DNA of 57,362 nucleotides from Schlesneria paludicola DSM 18645 (lineage in GTDB: Bacteria > Planctomycetota > Planctomycetia > Planctomycetales > Planctomycetaceae): NCBI GenBank assembly GCA_945862235.1, contig CAMAYU010000016.1, positions 1 to 57,362 on the forward strand, in the 5' to 3' direction. Shown here one piece after another: positions 50,282 to 57,362 of this stretch (the stretch's first letter is position 1; every line of letters begins with the position of its first letter). The notes under the pieces were generated by a model. The model searched no databases. It was not told the origin of the DNA and was given only the letters and a program-made list of their open reading frames with translations. The position numbers and the translations under genes were made by a program.

Positions 50282-50794
50282 TCAGCCCTTGGCGGCAGCC
50301 AAGGCGGCGTCGTAGTTCGGGTGGTTGGCGATTTCCGGGACGTACTCGACGTGCGTCAGTTTGCCTTCCGGGTTGACGACGAAGATGGCTCGCGAGAAGC
50401 AGCGGTCGAGTGGGCCACCGTTAATGAGGACTCCGTAGTCGTAGCCGAATTCCGTGCAACGATGCGAGCTGAGCGTCTTCACCGTTTCCACGCCCTCGGC
50501 TCCGCACCAACGCTTCGCGCCGAAGGGAAGGTCCATACTGACAACCAAAACTTCGGTATTGGCGAGAGTCTTAGCTTCGTCGTTGAACCGCTTCGTTTCG
50601 GCATGGCAGGTCGGCGTATCGAGCGACGGGATCGTGGCAATGATTCGCGTCTTGCCCGCGCTGCTGGCCAGCGTGATATCGGCTAGGCCATTGTCTTGCA
50701 GCTTGAATTCGGGAGCAGCGTCTCCCACCGCCAAGGCTCGCCCCTTGAGATCAACCGGGTTTCCTTTGAGTGTCGTCGCACCAACTCGCTTCAT
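50282..50794 (-). CDS. tpx: Thiol peroxidase (Tpx, atypical 2-Cys peroxiredoxin)
   Basis: 170 residues, the usual Tpx length, from the ATG at 50794 with AGGA upstream; a 45-codon longer frame is a poor fit. The peroxidatic Cys is C63 in SLDTPTCHAETKRF and the resolving Cys is C97 in FGAKRWCGAEG. Other marks are GDAAPEFKLQDNGLADITLA and the C-terminal FVVNPEGKLTHVEYVPEI. It reduces hydroperoxides with thioredoxin in the cytoplasm. Single gene, no adjacent regulator. Confidence 0.93.
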   Translation of the reverse strand: MKRVGATTLKGNPVDLKGRALAVGDAAPEFKLQDNGLADITLASSAGKTRIIATIPSLDTPTCHAETKRFNDEAKTLANTEVLVVSMDLPFGAKRWCGAEGVETVKTLSSHRCTEFGYDYGVLINGGPLDRCFSRAIFVVNPEGKLTHVEYVPEIANHPNYDAALAAAKG

Positions 50795-51727
50795 CGTCTG
50801 TGTCCTAATAAAAGAGGCTTCAAAATGCTCCGGAGAGCCGCGCCGAAGTATGTCGTCCCCTCCGCAGGATGCAATGGACGGACTTGGCGATGACCGTTTC
50901 GCTCGTGGCTCGACACTCGCAATTCGCAATACTCGTCAGCCCCTCTCAGGATGAAAAACCCTCCAGCGCGACGTGACCTTGCCCATGTTGGCCACTCAGG
51001 CACGGATCAGGGGCGTATTGCTGAGTAGGGCGAGGGGGAGGCACCCGATAGAAACGCGACCGGACGTCACCGTTGCTGCCCAGCGCGGCATCCACCTCGA
51101 CCGGTCACCCCTGAGTCGCCGAATCAGCCGGTACCGCCGTCTCCATCCACTTCAGGTACAAAAAAATGCCCGCCCCCCAACGCCAACTCACCCACACGCT
51201 CATACTGATCGCGGTATGGCAAAAGTCGAGCTGACAGTCTGTTGAAAAATGATGTGGGTCGTCATGGGGAACGCTCGTGGGCGTTCGAGTTGAATGTCAT
51301 CGCAAGAGGCTTATTGGTGCTTGAGTTAAAGCGATACTTTCACAAGAAGGGGGTTGCGCAAGCCATGACAGCCCGCGCGTGTTTGGATCGTCTCCGTTGA
51401 TCGGGGTGACGATCTCCACGCGGGTTGCTGCTGCACACCAACCTCGTACTTCTGGCGAATCAACAGCAACAAATGTTTTCCGGAAAATCTTGTTGACATT
51501 TGTTGAAATCGGCAGAGAATACGCCCGCTTCCTTGAACGGTCCCGCCTGCCTCCTCTACCCAACAATCGTTACGAACCTACGGTCGCCTGTTTCGCCACC
51601 ATTTGCGTGCTGCGTCCGCTTTGTTTGTTGGTTGTGGGTCGTTTGTTGACGAGTGAGGTCGTGGATTTTGAGATGAAGCTCACCTGTTGCATGTTCTTGG
51701 GTTCCTGTTTACTTGGAGACATGGCGA
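50795..51727. other. Long intergenic region between tpx and the acidic small protein
   Basis: About 930 bp without a convincing gene; the frames present have no family pattern and atypical composition. AT-richer stretches lie at 51470-51510. TTGACA at about 51493, then 17 bases and GAGAAT, is a possible sigma-70 promoter for the downstream plus-strand gene. Whether the region encodes a small RNA cannot be told. Confidence 0.4.
51493..51521 (+). promoter_or_regulatory. Candidate sigma-70 promoter
   Basis: A consensus -35 TTGACA is followed after 17 bases by GAGAAT (four of six matches to TATAAT). It lies in the AT-richest part of the gap, about 205 bases before the start of the acidic protein gene. 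Placement is by eye. Confidence 0.3.
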
Positions 51728-52012
51728 ATGTCGTTCGACTACGACGTTGAAGAAGAAATGGAAGAAACCGCGTTCGTTGCGGAGGCTTCTGAGGGCGAAT
51801 GCTCCTCAGAGTTTTCCGGCGACTTTGAGGAGATTGACTTCGAGGCACTCGGGATCGATCCGGGTGGACCAACAGCGGCGAAGCCTGGAACCGAAGAAAA
51901 AGTGTTGATGCTTGCGGCACGTTATGCCGCTGGAGTCCCGCTCTGGCATGGAAGTGATTGTTACGATCATGGCCCGGGACAGTCCGTGACTCGGCTGGTT
52001 CGCAAAGGTTAA
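51728..52012 (+). CDS. Small highly acidic protein of unknown function
   Basis: 94 residues from the ATG at 51728 (MSFDYDVEEEMEETAFVAEA), with GGAG about 11 bases upstream. The first 60 residues are dominated by Glu/Asp (SSEFSGDFEEIDFEALGIDP). A short C-terminal region (KVLMLAARYAAGVPLWHGSD, CYDHGPGQSVTRLVRKG) looks structured. A clear terminator follows at 52092-52138, which supports this as a real transcription unit. No domain is recognised. It may be a small DNA-mimic or partner protein, but that is only a possibility. Confidence 0.6.
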   Translation: MSFDYDVEEEMEETAFVAEASEGECSSEFSGDFEEIDFEALGIDPGGPTAAKPGTEEKVLMLAARYAAGVPLWHGSDCYDHGPGQSVTRLVRKG

Positions 52013-52091
52013 TTTCGATGTGATGAACTATTGCGGTCAAGTCTCTGCGAATTGAGCGCGAACTCACGTTACGACAATTTGAAAATGGAAC

Positions 52092-52138
52092 AGCCCCGCC
52101 AGTCGTGCTTGAGTCATGACAGGCGGGGCTTTCTTTTT
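52092..52138 (+). terminator. Rho-independent terminator
   Basis: AGCCCCGCC (52092-52100) pairs with GGCGGGGCT (52122-52130), followed by TTCTTTTT. This is a textbook form, 80 bases after the acidic protein stop. Confidence 0.9.
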
Positions 52139-52262
52139 GACGGCCCATCATCGACGATCCCTCAAACACTCCTATTCCGATCACTCGCATCCAGCCGGAT
52201 TGCCCCTGCGTCACCACGCGTTGTGATCGTCCATTCCTGCCGCACGGTCTTGGACTCCAAAG

Positions 52263-55200
52263 ATGGCTAGCACCGCCGCTTGTGATCCATCGCAGACAGG
52301 AAGTGGTCCGTCTCCAACAGATGTTCAGCGGGCGGTGTTGGGGCGTGACGATCTTTATTCTGGGCGACACTACTCTTGGATCGTTGCATTTGCTTGCGCG
52401 GCTGTCGGTTGGTCATGCGGACTGGATGTCCGCCTAGCGGTAGCCGACGAAGAGTCGGCGTCGTGGTCGATGTGTTACCGCGATCGCACGCTCTCAAACG
52501 CACTGGCTCAAGCGGAGGATTGCCTGCGCATGAAAGCAACGGCCAACGGCATCGTGTTGCTGCAATGGGTACTCGACCAGCCGTTCGATTGTTTTATCGA
52601 CGACGGCACGAACCGAGGTGGGGTGTCGGCCAAACGCAAGGCCGAGCGAATCCTTGCCAGCAACTTGGCGGCTCAGTACCAGCGACAATTGGGTGCGGAT
52701 GCGAATGCCTTGCTTGTGAAAGCCAAATCGGATGCCGATCACGTCGGGCTGCAGTCCGTCGTTCAACGTTTTTTCCTGACGGATGCGGGCTACGCTGCCA
52801 CAGAACGGTTGATTGCCGTATGGCGTGATCGTGGTGAGATCGACTTGGCCACGGCACTCGCAGAGCGAGTCCTACGCGAGCCAGTTCACGCCGCGCGAAT
52901 CACCAGACAATTGCGTCGATTGGCCGAGGCATTGTCCGTCGAGGCCGCAGGCGCGGATGCTCCGGGCAATGAAGCCGTTCGCGAGACAGACGAACTCTTC
53001 CGATTTGGGTGGATGCTGAGTGGAGGTGATGGCCGACGGAACCGCGTGGTTCGAGGAAGTGTTCCTTTGTTGAGGGCCTCGTGGATCGCGAGCAATCAGG
53101 CATCGTTGCAGCAATCCGCCACGCAGTTAAATCCAATTACGAGAAATCGCTCCGGAATCGCGACCAACCGCGAGTCTCTTCAGAGAATGGAGGCCGAGCA
53201 GCTTCTCAAGCAGTTTGAAGTGCGACAGCGGGACTTGGATCGCCAGGCTTGCAGTGCTTCATTTCCGATTGTCGTTCGTGACAAAATCATCGTTCGAAGC
53301 GTCGGTGAACTGCGTGCGATCCATGTCCCGAACGGGCAGAGCGCCTGGTCTTTTGCCTGCGAATCATCTGCGAGGGAAGCGGGCGAGCGAGACGAGACCG
53401 ACGCCGCGCTACGACGCGAGTTCGGGCGGGCGACGAGTCCGCAACTTTACTCCACCGCAGAGTCTTGGTTTGAGAACTCGCGGACGGGGATGCTGTCGTC
53501 GGATGGTCGGTTCGTTTACTCAGTCGCGGAATCTTCGGCACTGGATGATGATGACGATTTGATCGAGACCGATGCGAGATCGAGAGGGCTGCGTCCTAGT
53601 ACTCGCAACCGCTTGATGGCTGTTCCGGTGGAAGCCCCCATCTCGGGGAACCAACGTGCGGCCTGGATCAACGACGGTCGGCTTTCGATTTCGTCTGGCT
53701 CGATCTCAAACAACTCAAACTCGCCCCGTTCACGCTCAGCCGGCCTGAGTCCTCCCGGGGGGAATACCGCGCCGGGTCGCGCAGCCTTTCTCGGAGTGCC
53801 GTTGCCAAGCTCATCCGAGTTGTTGTGCGTGACCGAGCAGCAAGGTCAGATTCATCTGACATCGCTCGCACCCAGTTCGGGAGAGTTGCTTTGGACTCAG
53901 CCGGTCTGCATTTTGGGGCGATCCAGCGAAATGGACGGAGACCGACAACTTCGAGCGTGCGTTCCGGCGCGGTCGAAGGGAGTCGTGATCTTTCCGACCA
54001 ACACCGGCTTGGTTGTCGCTCTCGACTTGGTGCAGCGTCGGCTGCTGTGGGTGACTCATGTCGATGACTTGCCGAACGCGCAGCAACCGCGTGGGCGGGG
54101 CGAGTATCTCCCGCCGGTACACGGTTACGCCGGATTCGCATCGGGCCTAGTAATGGCAGAGGGGCGAGTCGCTTATCTGCCGCCTCGTTCCGCGCGAGTC
54201 CACTGTCTCGATCAACAGACCGGCAAGAGTCTGTGGACTTCGCCGCGGCGAGACGGTGAGGTCGTGAGTCACATTGTGGACGGACGCGTGCTGGTGGTGG
54301 GGCGACAAAATTGCCAGTGCCTCTCGCTTGCGGATGGCTCCGAACTTTGGAGCTGCCCGACAGGACCAGCGGTTGGTCGAGGAGTTTGCTTCGGTACTCG
54401 GTTCATCCTCCCCGTGGAGGGCGGGCGACTGGTGACGCTCGACATGGCGACGGGCCGCAGCGTGGGAAATTCGATGCTCAGCAGTCCGGTTCCGCTCGGA
54501 CATCTGATCGCGGCGGGAAATCATGTGTACTCGATGAGTCCGCGCGCGTTGATCGCTTTTCCACAGTCGGATCACGTTCGCGCCGAACTCGATTCACCGA
54601 CGGCCGCGCCGCGAACAAACTCGGAACGAGAACTGGTGCTCGCCGAGATCGACTTGGCGCACGGTCGTGCGGGGACGGCTGAGACGCGATTACTTGGCGT
54701 CGTCACGGGCGAGTTACCAGCGGCGGAGAGGCTGCGAGCTAGGCGGCATCTCAAACAGTTGCTGTTGTCCAAACTCAACGGCCCCGACGCACCGTCAACG
54801 GCCGATTGCGATCGACTCGAACGACTGATCGAGACGCCTGATGAACGGTTCCAATTTCTGGCCGGTCGCTCCCGACATCTGCCGCGCGATGCGCGTGATC
54901 GGCTGGCGGCCAGTCTCATTGAGGATGTCTATCGACTGCCGTCGAGCTTGAGATACTCGCCCCCCGGCGAGGATTCGTGGTCGATCTCACCAGCCGTGTG
55001 GAACCGACTCACACGGACCGCGCACGCGGAGGGTGAGTCGCCGCCGCAACGGCCACAGCGAACACAACCGCCGCAGCAAGCCGCTTGGTTTGAGCAGGAA
55101 CTCACGGCGCAGGAGCCGGAGGCACGGTTGCGATTCGTGCGTGCGTTCGATGACACCGCGATCGTGCAGCCGGTGCGAGCCAGTCTTGCCGCGCAGCTTG

Positions 55201-56879
55201 CGGTGAACGGCGAGGCTCAAGCGGCCGAGACTTTGTGGTTGCGCAACAGGATGTCGGACGACCCGGCTGTCGCTGCCGAAGCGGCGGTTCAATTGAGTGA
55301 ACTTTGGGAACGTGCCGGTTTCATTGATGAGGCTGCTGAGCAGTTGGAGTCACTCGCCACGGAGTTCGCTGGCACCCCGTTGTCGAACGGAATGGTTGGC
55401 GGCAAGTACGTCGTGAGTCTCCCGAACATTCGTCTCGCATCGGAAGTGTGGCGGCGGACGCAAGCCCCGGCTTGGGACGTTGACCGCGTGGAGATCGTCA
55501 CTTCCCGCGCTGACAACGACGATGTTTGGCGACCCGACTCAGAAGGCCGTCACTCTCCCGCTCCGGCACGCGCCAACTTTGAACGTCCCGGTTCGTTCGC
55601 TCGCCAATTCCGGCTTTCCAACGAGCAGTCGTGCGAGTTCAACATTCAATCGTTTCCGAACGGAAACAGCCGCGAGGAAAATGTGGTCGTCATGGACCGA
55701 CGGACCATGTTGCCGCGCGGCTCGGTGCGCATTGAAGTTCCGAACGACTGGCCGAAGAAACAGAAGTTGAATGTTCCGGGACACCTGTTTCCCATCGGCC
55801 TCGCTCACGGTGCGGCCGGTCTGTCCACGTTGCAACTCGCCGAGGAAGAACCGGTTTGGACTCAGCTTCCGCCCGAGTTGCAGGACCGCAGTATTCCGAC
55901 GACTCCCGGACCGTTCGGGCCGACGTTCGCATCGTTCCTGTGGCGCAACCGACTTTTCGTCGTCGATCCTCTCGATGGTGAACTGCTCTGGCAACGAACG
56001 CTGTTACTCGGTTCGGCCGATCGGGTGGCGAACGAACAACTCGAAGTCACGGGAGATCATTTGGCAATCGTGGTGCGCAGTCCCGACCGCAGCACGTTTG
56101 AAGTCTTCGAGACCTCGACCGGTCGCAAGCTCAAGTCTATTCGCCCCGGTTTCGATCCGGGACAGTCACAATTCACCTACGGACGCCGCCTCGTCGGGAT
56201 CGTCGCCACACCCGAGGGGCGTCGCCTGCAAATTCTCGATCCGCTGAAGGACGCGCCCGATGTCAGCATGCTGATTGGTGAACGAATCCTCGTTCACGAA
56301 ATGGGGCAGGGGGAGTTTGCCCTACTCGGCATGGACGGCACCCTGCGCGTGTTCGATGTTCCGCGCGGACAAACGCGGGTGAGCGTGCAGTTCGACCCCG
56401 ACGAACTCGGCAAATTCGGTTCGTTCCGAGTTCTCTCTGATCGTGACCGTTATTACGTCAACCTCTGGCGACAAGTCCCCTCCGTCACCACGACGCACTA
56501 CAACTACTCGGTGAACGACTCGCGGCTCTCGGGTGGCCATTTGCGCGATGATGTTTACGCCTTCGATCGCGCCACGGGACATCTGCTCTGGAAACGATCG
56601 CTCGCCACCCGCACCACAGTCCCGTTCCCGCGTTGTCGAGTTCCGTTTCTCGTGACCTACAGCGTCGTGAAGCCTCGCAACAACACGAACCACCAAACCC
56701 TGACGGTGGAAGTTTTGAGCGGACTCACCGGTGAGACGATCGGCTACCGCGAGAACATCCGGCACGACCAACTCCAGACCGCCGACTACGACCCGCTCAC
56801 CGGCACGATCACGCTCGGAGGCCAAACGTCTCAGATCGAACTCAAGTTCGGTCACAACATTCAGCCGCACGATCATTGA
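52263..56879 (+). CDS. Very large membrane-anchored PQQ-type beta-propeller protein
   Basis: 1,538 residues. A hydrophobic segment at about 38-55 (WIVAFACAAVGWSCGLDV) is probably a signal or anchor after a cytoplasmic N-tail. Residues about 75-250 are helical repeat-like (TPR-type; LAQAEDCLRMKATANGIVLL). PQQ-like propeller blades follow from about 340 to 780, for example VVALDLVQRRLLWVTHVDDL, VHCLDQQTGKSLWTSP and CQCLSLADGSELWSCP. A second helical block spans about 800-1090. A second propeller follows at about 1190-1530, for example LFVVDPLDGELLWQRT and VYAFDRATGHLLWKR. The double helical-propeller layout may be a scaffold. No quinoprotein active site is visible. The start codon is uncertain because no good ribosome site precedes it. 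Confidence 0.78.
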   Translation: MASTAACDPSQTGSGPSPTDVQRAVLGRDDLYSGRHYSWIVAFACAAVGWSCGLDVRLAVADEESASWSMCYRDRTLSNALAQAEDCLRMKATANGIVLLQWVLDQPFDCFIDDGTNRGGVSAKRKAERILASNLAAQYQRQLGADANALLVKAKSDADHVGLQSVVQRFFLTDAGYAATERLIAVWRDRGEIDLATALAERVLREPVHAARITRQLRRLAEALSVEAAGADAPGNEAVRETDELFRFGWMLSGGDGRRNRVVRGSVPLLRASWIASNQASLQQSATQLNPITRNRSGIATNRESLQRMEAEQLLKQFEVRQRDLDRQACSASFPIVVRDKIIVRSVGELRAIHVPNGQSAWSFACESSAREAGERDETDAALRREFGRATSPQLYSTAESWFENSRTGMLSSDGRFVYSVAESSALDDDDDLIETDARSRGLRPSTRNRLMAVPVEAPISGNQRAAWINDGRLSISSGSISNNSNSPRSRSAGLSPPGGNTAPGRAAFLGVPLPSSSELLCVTEQQGQIHLTSLAPSSGELLWTQPVCILGRSSEMDGDRQLRACVPARSKGVVIFPTNTGLVVALDLVQRRLLWVTHVDDLPNAQQPRGRGEYLPPVHGYAGFASGLVMAEGRVAYLPPRSARVHCLDQQTGKSLWTSPRRDGEVVSHIVDGRVLVVGRQNCQCLSLADGSELWSCPTGPAVGRGVCFGTRFILPVEGGRLVTLDMATGRSVGNSMLSSPVPLGHLIAAGNHVYSMSPRALIAFPQSDHVRAELDSPTAAPRTNSERELVLAEIDLAHGRAGTAETRLLGVVTGELPAAERLRARRHLKQLLLSKLNGPDAPSTADCDRLERLIETPDERFQFLAGRSRHLPRDARDRLAASLIEDVYRLPSSLRYSPPGEDSWSISPAVWNRLTRTAHAEGESPPQRPQRTQPPQQAAWFEQELTAQEPEARLRFVRAFDDTAIVQPVRASLAAQLAVNGEAQAAETLWLRNRMSDDPAVAAEAAVQLSELWERAGFIDEAAEQLESLATEFAGTPLSNGMVGGKYVVSLPNIRLASEVWRRTQAPAWDVDRVEIVTSRADNDDVWRPDSEGRHSPAPARANFERPGSFARQFRLSNEQSCEFNIQSFPNGNSREENVVVMDRRTMLPRGSVRIEVPNDWPKKQKLNVPGHLFPIGLAHGAAGLSTLQLAEEEPVWTQLPPELQDRSIPTTPGPFGPTFASFLWRNRLFVVDPLDGELLWQRTLLLGSADRVANEQLEVTGDHLAIVVRSPDRSTFEVFETSTGRKLKSIRPGFDPGQSQFTYGRRLVGIVATPEGRRLQILDPLKDAPDVSMLIGERILVHEMGQGEFALLGMDGTLRVFDVPRGQTRVSVQFDPDELGKFGSFRVLSDRDRYYVNLWRQVPSVTTTHYNYSVNDSRLSGGHLRDDVYAFDRATGHLLWKRSLATRTTVPFPRCRVPFLVTYSVVKPRNNTNHQTLTVEVLSGLTGETIGYRENIRHDQLQTADYDPLTGTITLGGQTSQIELKFGHNIQPHDH

Positions 56880-56919
56880 GAAGCCTGGCTTAGGACCGGC
56901 GCAACGAAAACGGTCCCAT

Positions 56920-56969
56920 CGTGGCGGATGCTGCCAGCATCCAAGCCGACGCTGGCAGCGTCGGCCACG
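56920..56969. repeat. Hairpin between the propeller gene and the ISAs1 element
   Basis: Arms 56920-56938 and 56951-56969 (CGTGGCGGATGCTGCCAGC) pair over 19 bp with two mismatches around a 12-base loop. It lies 40 bases past the propeller stop and may end that transcript. Confidence 0.8.
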
Positions 56970-56989
56970 ACAGTGATTACTGCGCCGCC

Positions 56990-57362
56990 CCTTAGGGGCT
57001 GTGCATTTTCAACCTCCAAGAGTTGGGATTTCTGGTTCATCGAAGGATTGGGGCAGGGCCAGCGCACACTAAGTCCTTTGAGCGTAAAGGACGTTGAGTA
57101 GTGTGTCGAAGTTCCAGCCGCAGCGTCGGCGTTGCATGGCGAGGCTTTTGCCTTCGGAATGCTGTTTTAATAATGACAATGAAAAGCGATTGAGCCATGC
57201 GAAGTTCTCGCGCAACTTCGCTTCGCGGATGCGGGACTCGTCTTCGCGATAGGTGATATCGAGGGACCAGTGGCAGGTGTTTTCAATACTCCAATGGCTG
57301 CGGACGGCATGAGCCAGTCGTCTGACATCCAGAGCGAGGCTGCTGATAAAGTACCGCGAGGC
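56990..57362 (-). mobile_element. ISAs1-family insertion sequence, 3' part cut by the window edge
   Basis: The transposase C-terminus at 57069-57362 is followed on minus by about 75 non-coding bases to a small palindrome, CCCCTTAGGGG, near 56990-57000. TTGAAAATGCACAGCCCC just inside it resembles the terminal sequence of ISAs1-type elements. The other end and any target duplication lie outside the window, so the boundary is provisional. Confidence 0.6.
57069..57362 (-). CDS. ISAs1-family transposase, C-terminal part
   Basis: 97 residues are visible, ending in TAG at 57069-57071. The sequence reads RYFISSLALDVRRLAHAVRS, HWSIENTCHWSLDITYREDE and SRIREAKLRENFAWLNRFSL. These are diagnostic of the ISAs1/H-repeat DDE transposase, with the HWxIEN...HW.LD..F/Y.ED segment carrying the catalytic Glu. 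The end, RRRCGWNFDTLLNVLYAQRT, is typical and intact. The N-terminal part continues beyond the window, so it cannot be said whether the gene is whole. Confidence 0.88.
   Translation of the reverse strand, partial: ASRYFISSLALDVRRLAHAVRSHWSIENTCHWSLDITYREDESRIREAKLRENFAWLNRFSLSLLKQHSEGKSLAMQRRRCGWNFDTLLNVLYAQRT

Noticed and set aside
51379..51750. A 123-codon plus-strand frame overlapping the acidic protein start
   Set aside because: Composition is unlike the neighbouring genes and it overlaps the better supported start at 51728.
1..57362. CRISPR arrays, tRNA and rRNA genes, riboswitches
   Set aside because: No direct-repeat array with regular spacers was seen. The repeats are inverted, not direct. 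No tRNA-like T-loop or acceptor pattern and no rRNA signature was recognised by eye.

Overview
The window looks like the chromosome of a planctomycete (class Planctomycetia), high GC and with no rRNA, tRNA or CRISPR array that I could recognise. The case rests on gene content. There are three DUF1501 proteins, a PSCyt1/DUF1549/DUF1553 cytochrome protein, a DUF1592-series/DUF1552 pair, a DUF1559 pseudopilin-like protein followed by a small lipoprotein, a DUF1080 protein, a formylglycine-type sulfatase, PQQ-type beta-propeller proteins and a large secreted zinc metalloprotease. LpxD and LpxI sit side by side, which indicates an outer membrane with a lipid A-type glycolipid. I cannot assign a genus.

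Layout. Bases 1-3.8 kb hold a broken HTH gene, a small PGPGW membrane protein, an STN/secretin-N-like exported protein, a DUF2007 protein and a Gly/Ala-rich unknown. Bases 3.9-7.0 kb hold an RNase Z-like metallo-beta-lactamase protein, a zinc-ribbon methyltransferase, a run of large hairpins and an IS4-family transposase remnant. Bases 7.0-17 kb are a secreted-catabolism block: two DUF1501 genes on minus, then the PSCyt1/DUF1549/DUF1553 gene with its own DUF1501 partner, and an M20 amidohydrolase. Bases 17-32.4 kb are mostly housekeeping and signalling: PQQ-propeller protein, FHA protein, LpxI, LpxD, chorismate mutase AroH, a multi-spanning membrane protein, the metalloprotease, PP2C phosphatase, PIG-L deacetylase, alpha/beta hydrolase, an HTH-EIIA fusion and a sugar isomerase-like protein. 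Bases 32.8-37 kb hold an orphan VirD4/TraG-like ATPase and a 602-residue unknown. Bases 37.2-44.3 kb hold DUF1080, sulfatase, TVP38-like, SGNH and an ABC exporter pair. Bases 44.6-50 kb hold the DUF1592/DUF1552 pair, DUF1559 and the lipoprotein. Bases 50-57.4 kb hold thiol peroxidase, a small acidic protein, a 1,538-residue propeller protein and the end of an ISAs1-family transposase cut by the window edge.

The most striking feature is not a protein. About thirty long inverted repeats, with arms of roughly 20-40 bp, fill the intergenic gaps at about one per 2 kb. Four copies belong to one recognisable MITE-like family (about 8511-8652, 34935-35090, 37007-37148 and 42091-42230). Several otherwise different hairpins share CGTAGG/CCTACG tips. 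Two elements lie inside genes. One of about 106 bp breaks an HTH gene at 725-830, and removing it on paper restores a family-like reading frame. One of 64 bp at 4354-4417 is carried in frame inside the metallo-beta-lactamase gene and is translated. Together these suggest an actively spreading palindromic element system.

All assignments come from reading sequence and motifs. No database search was run.
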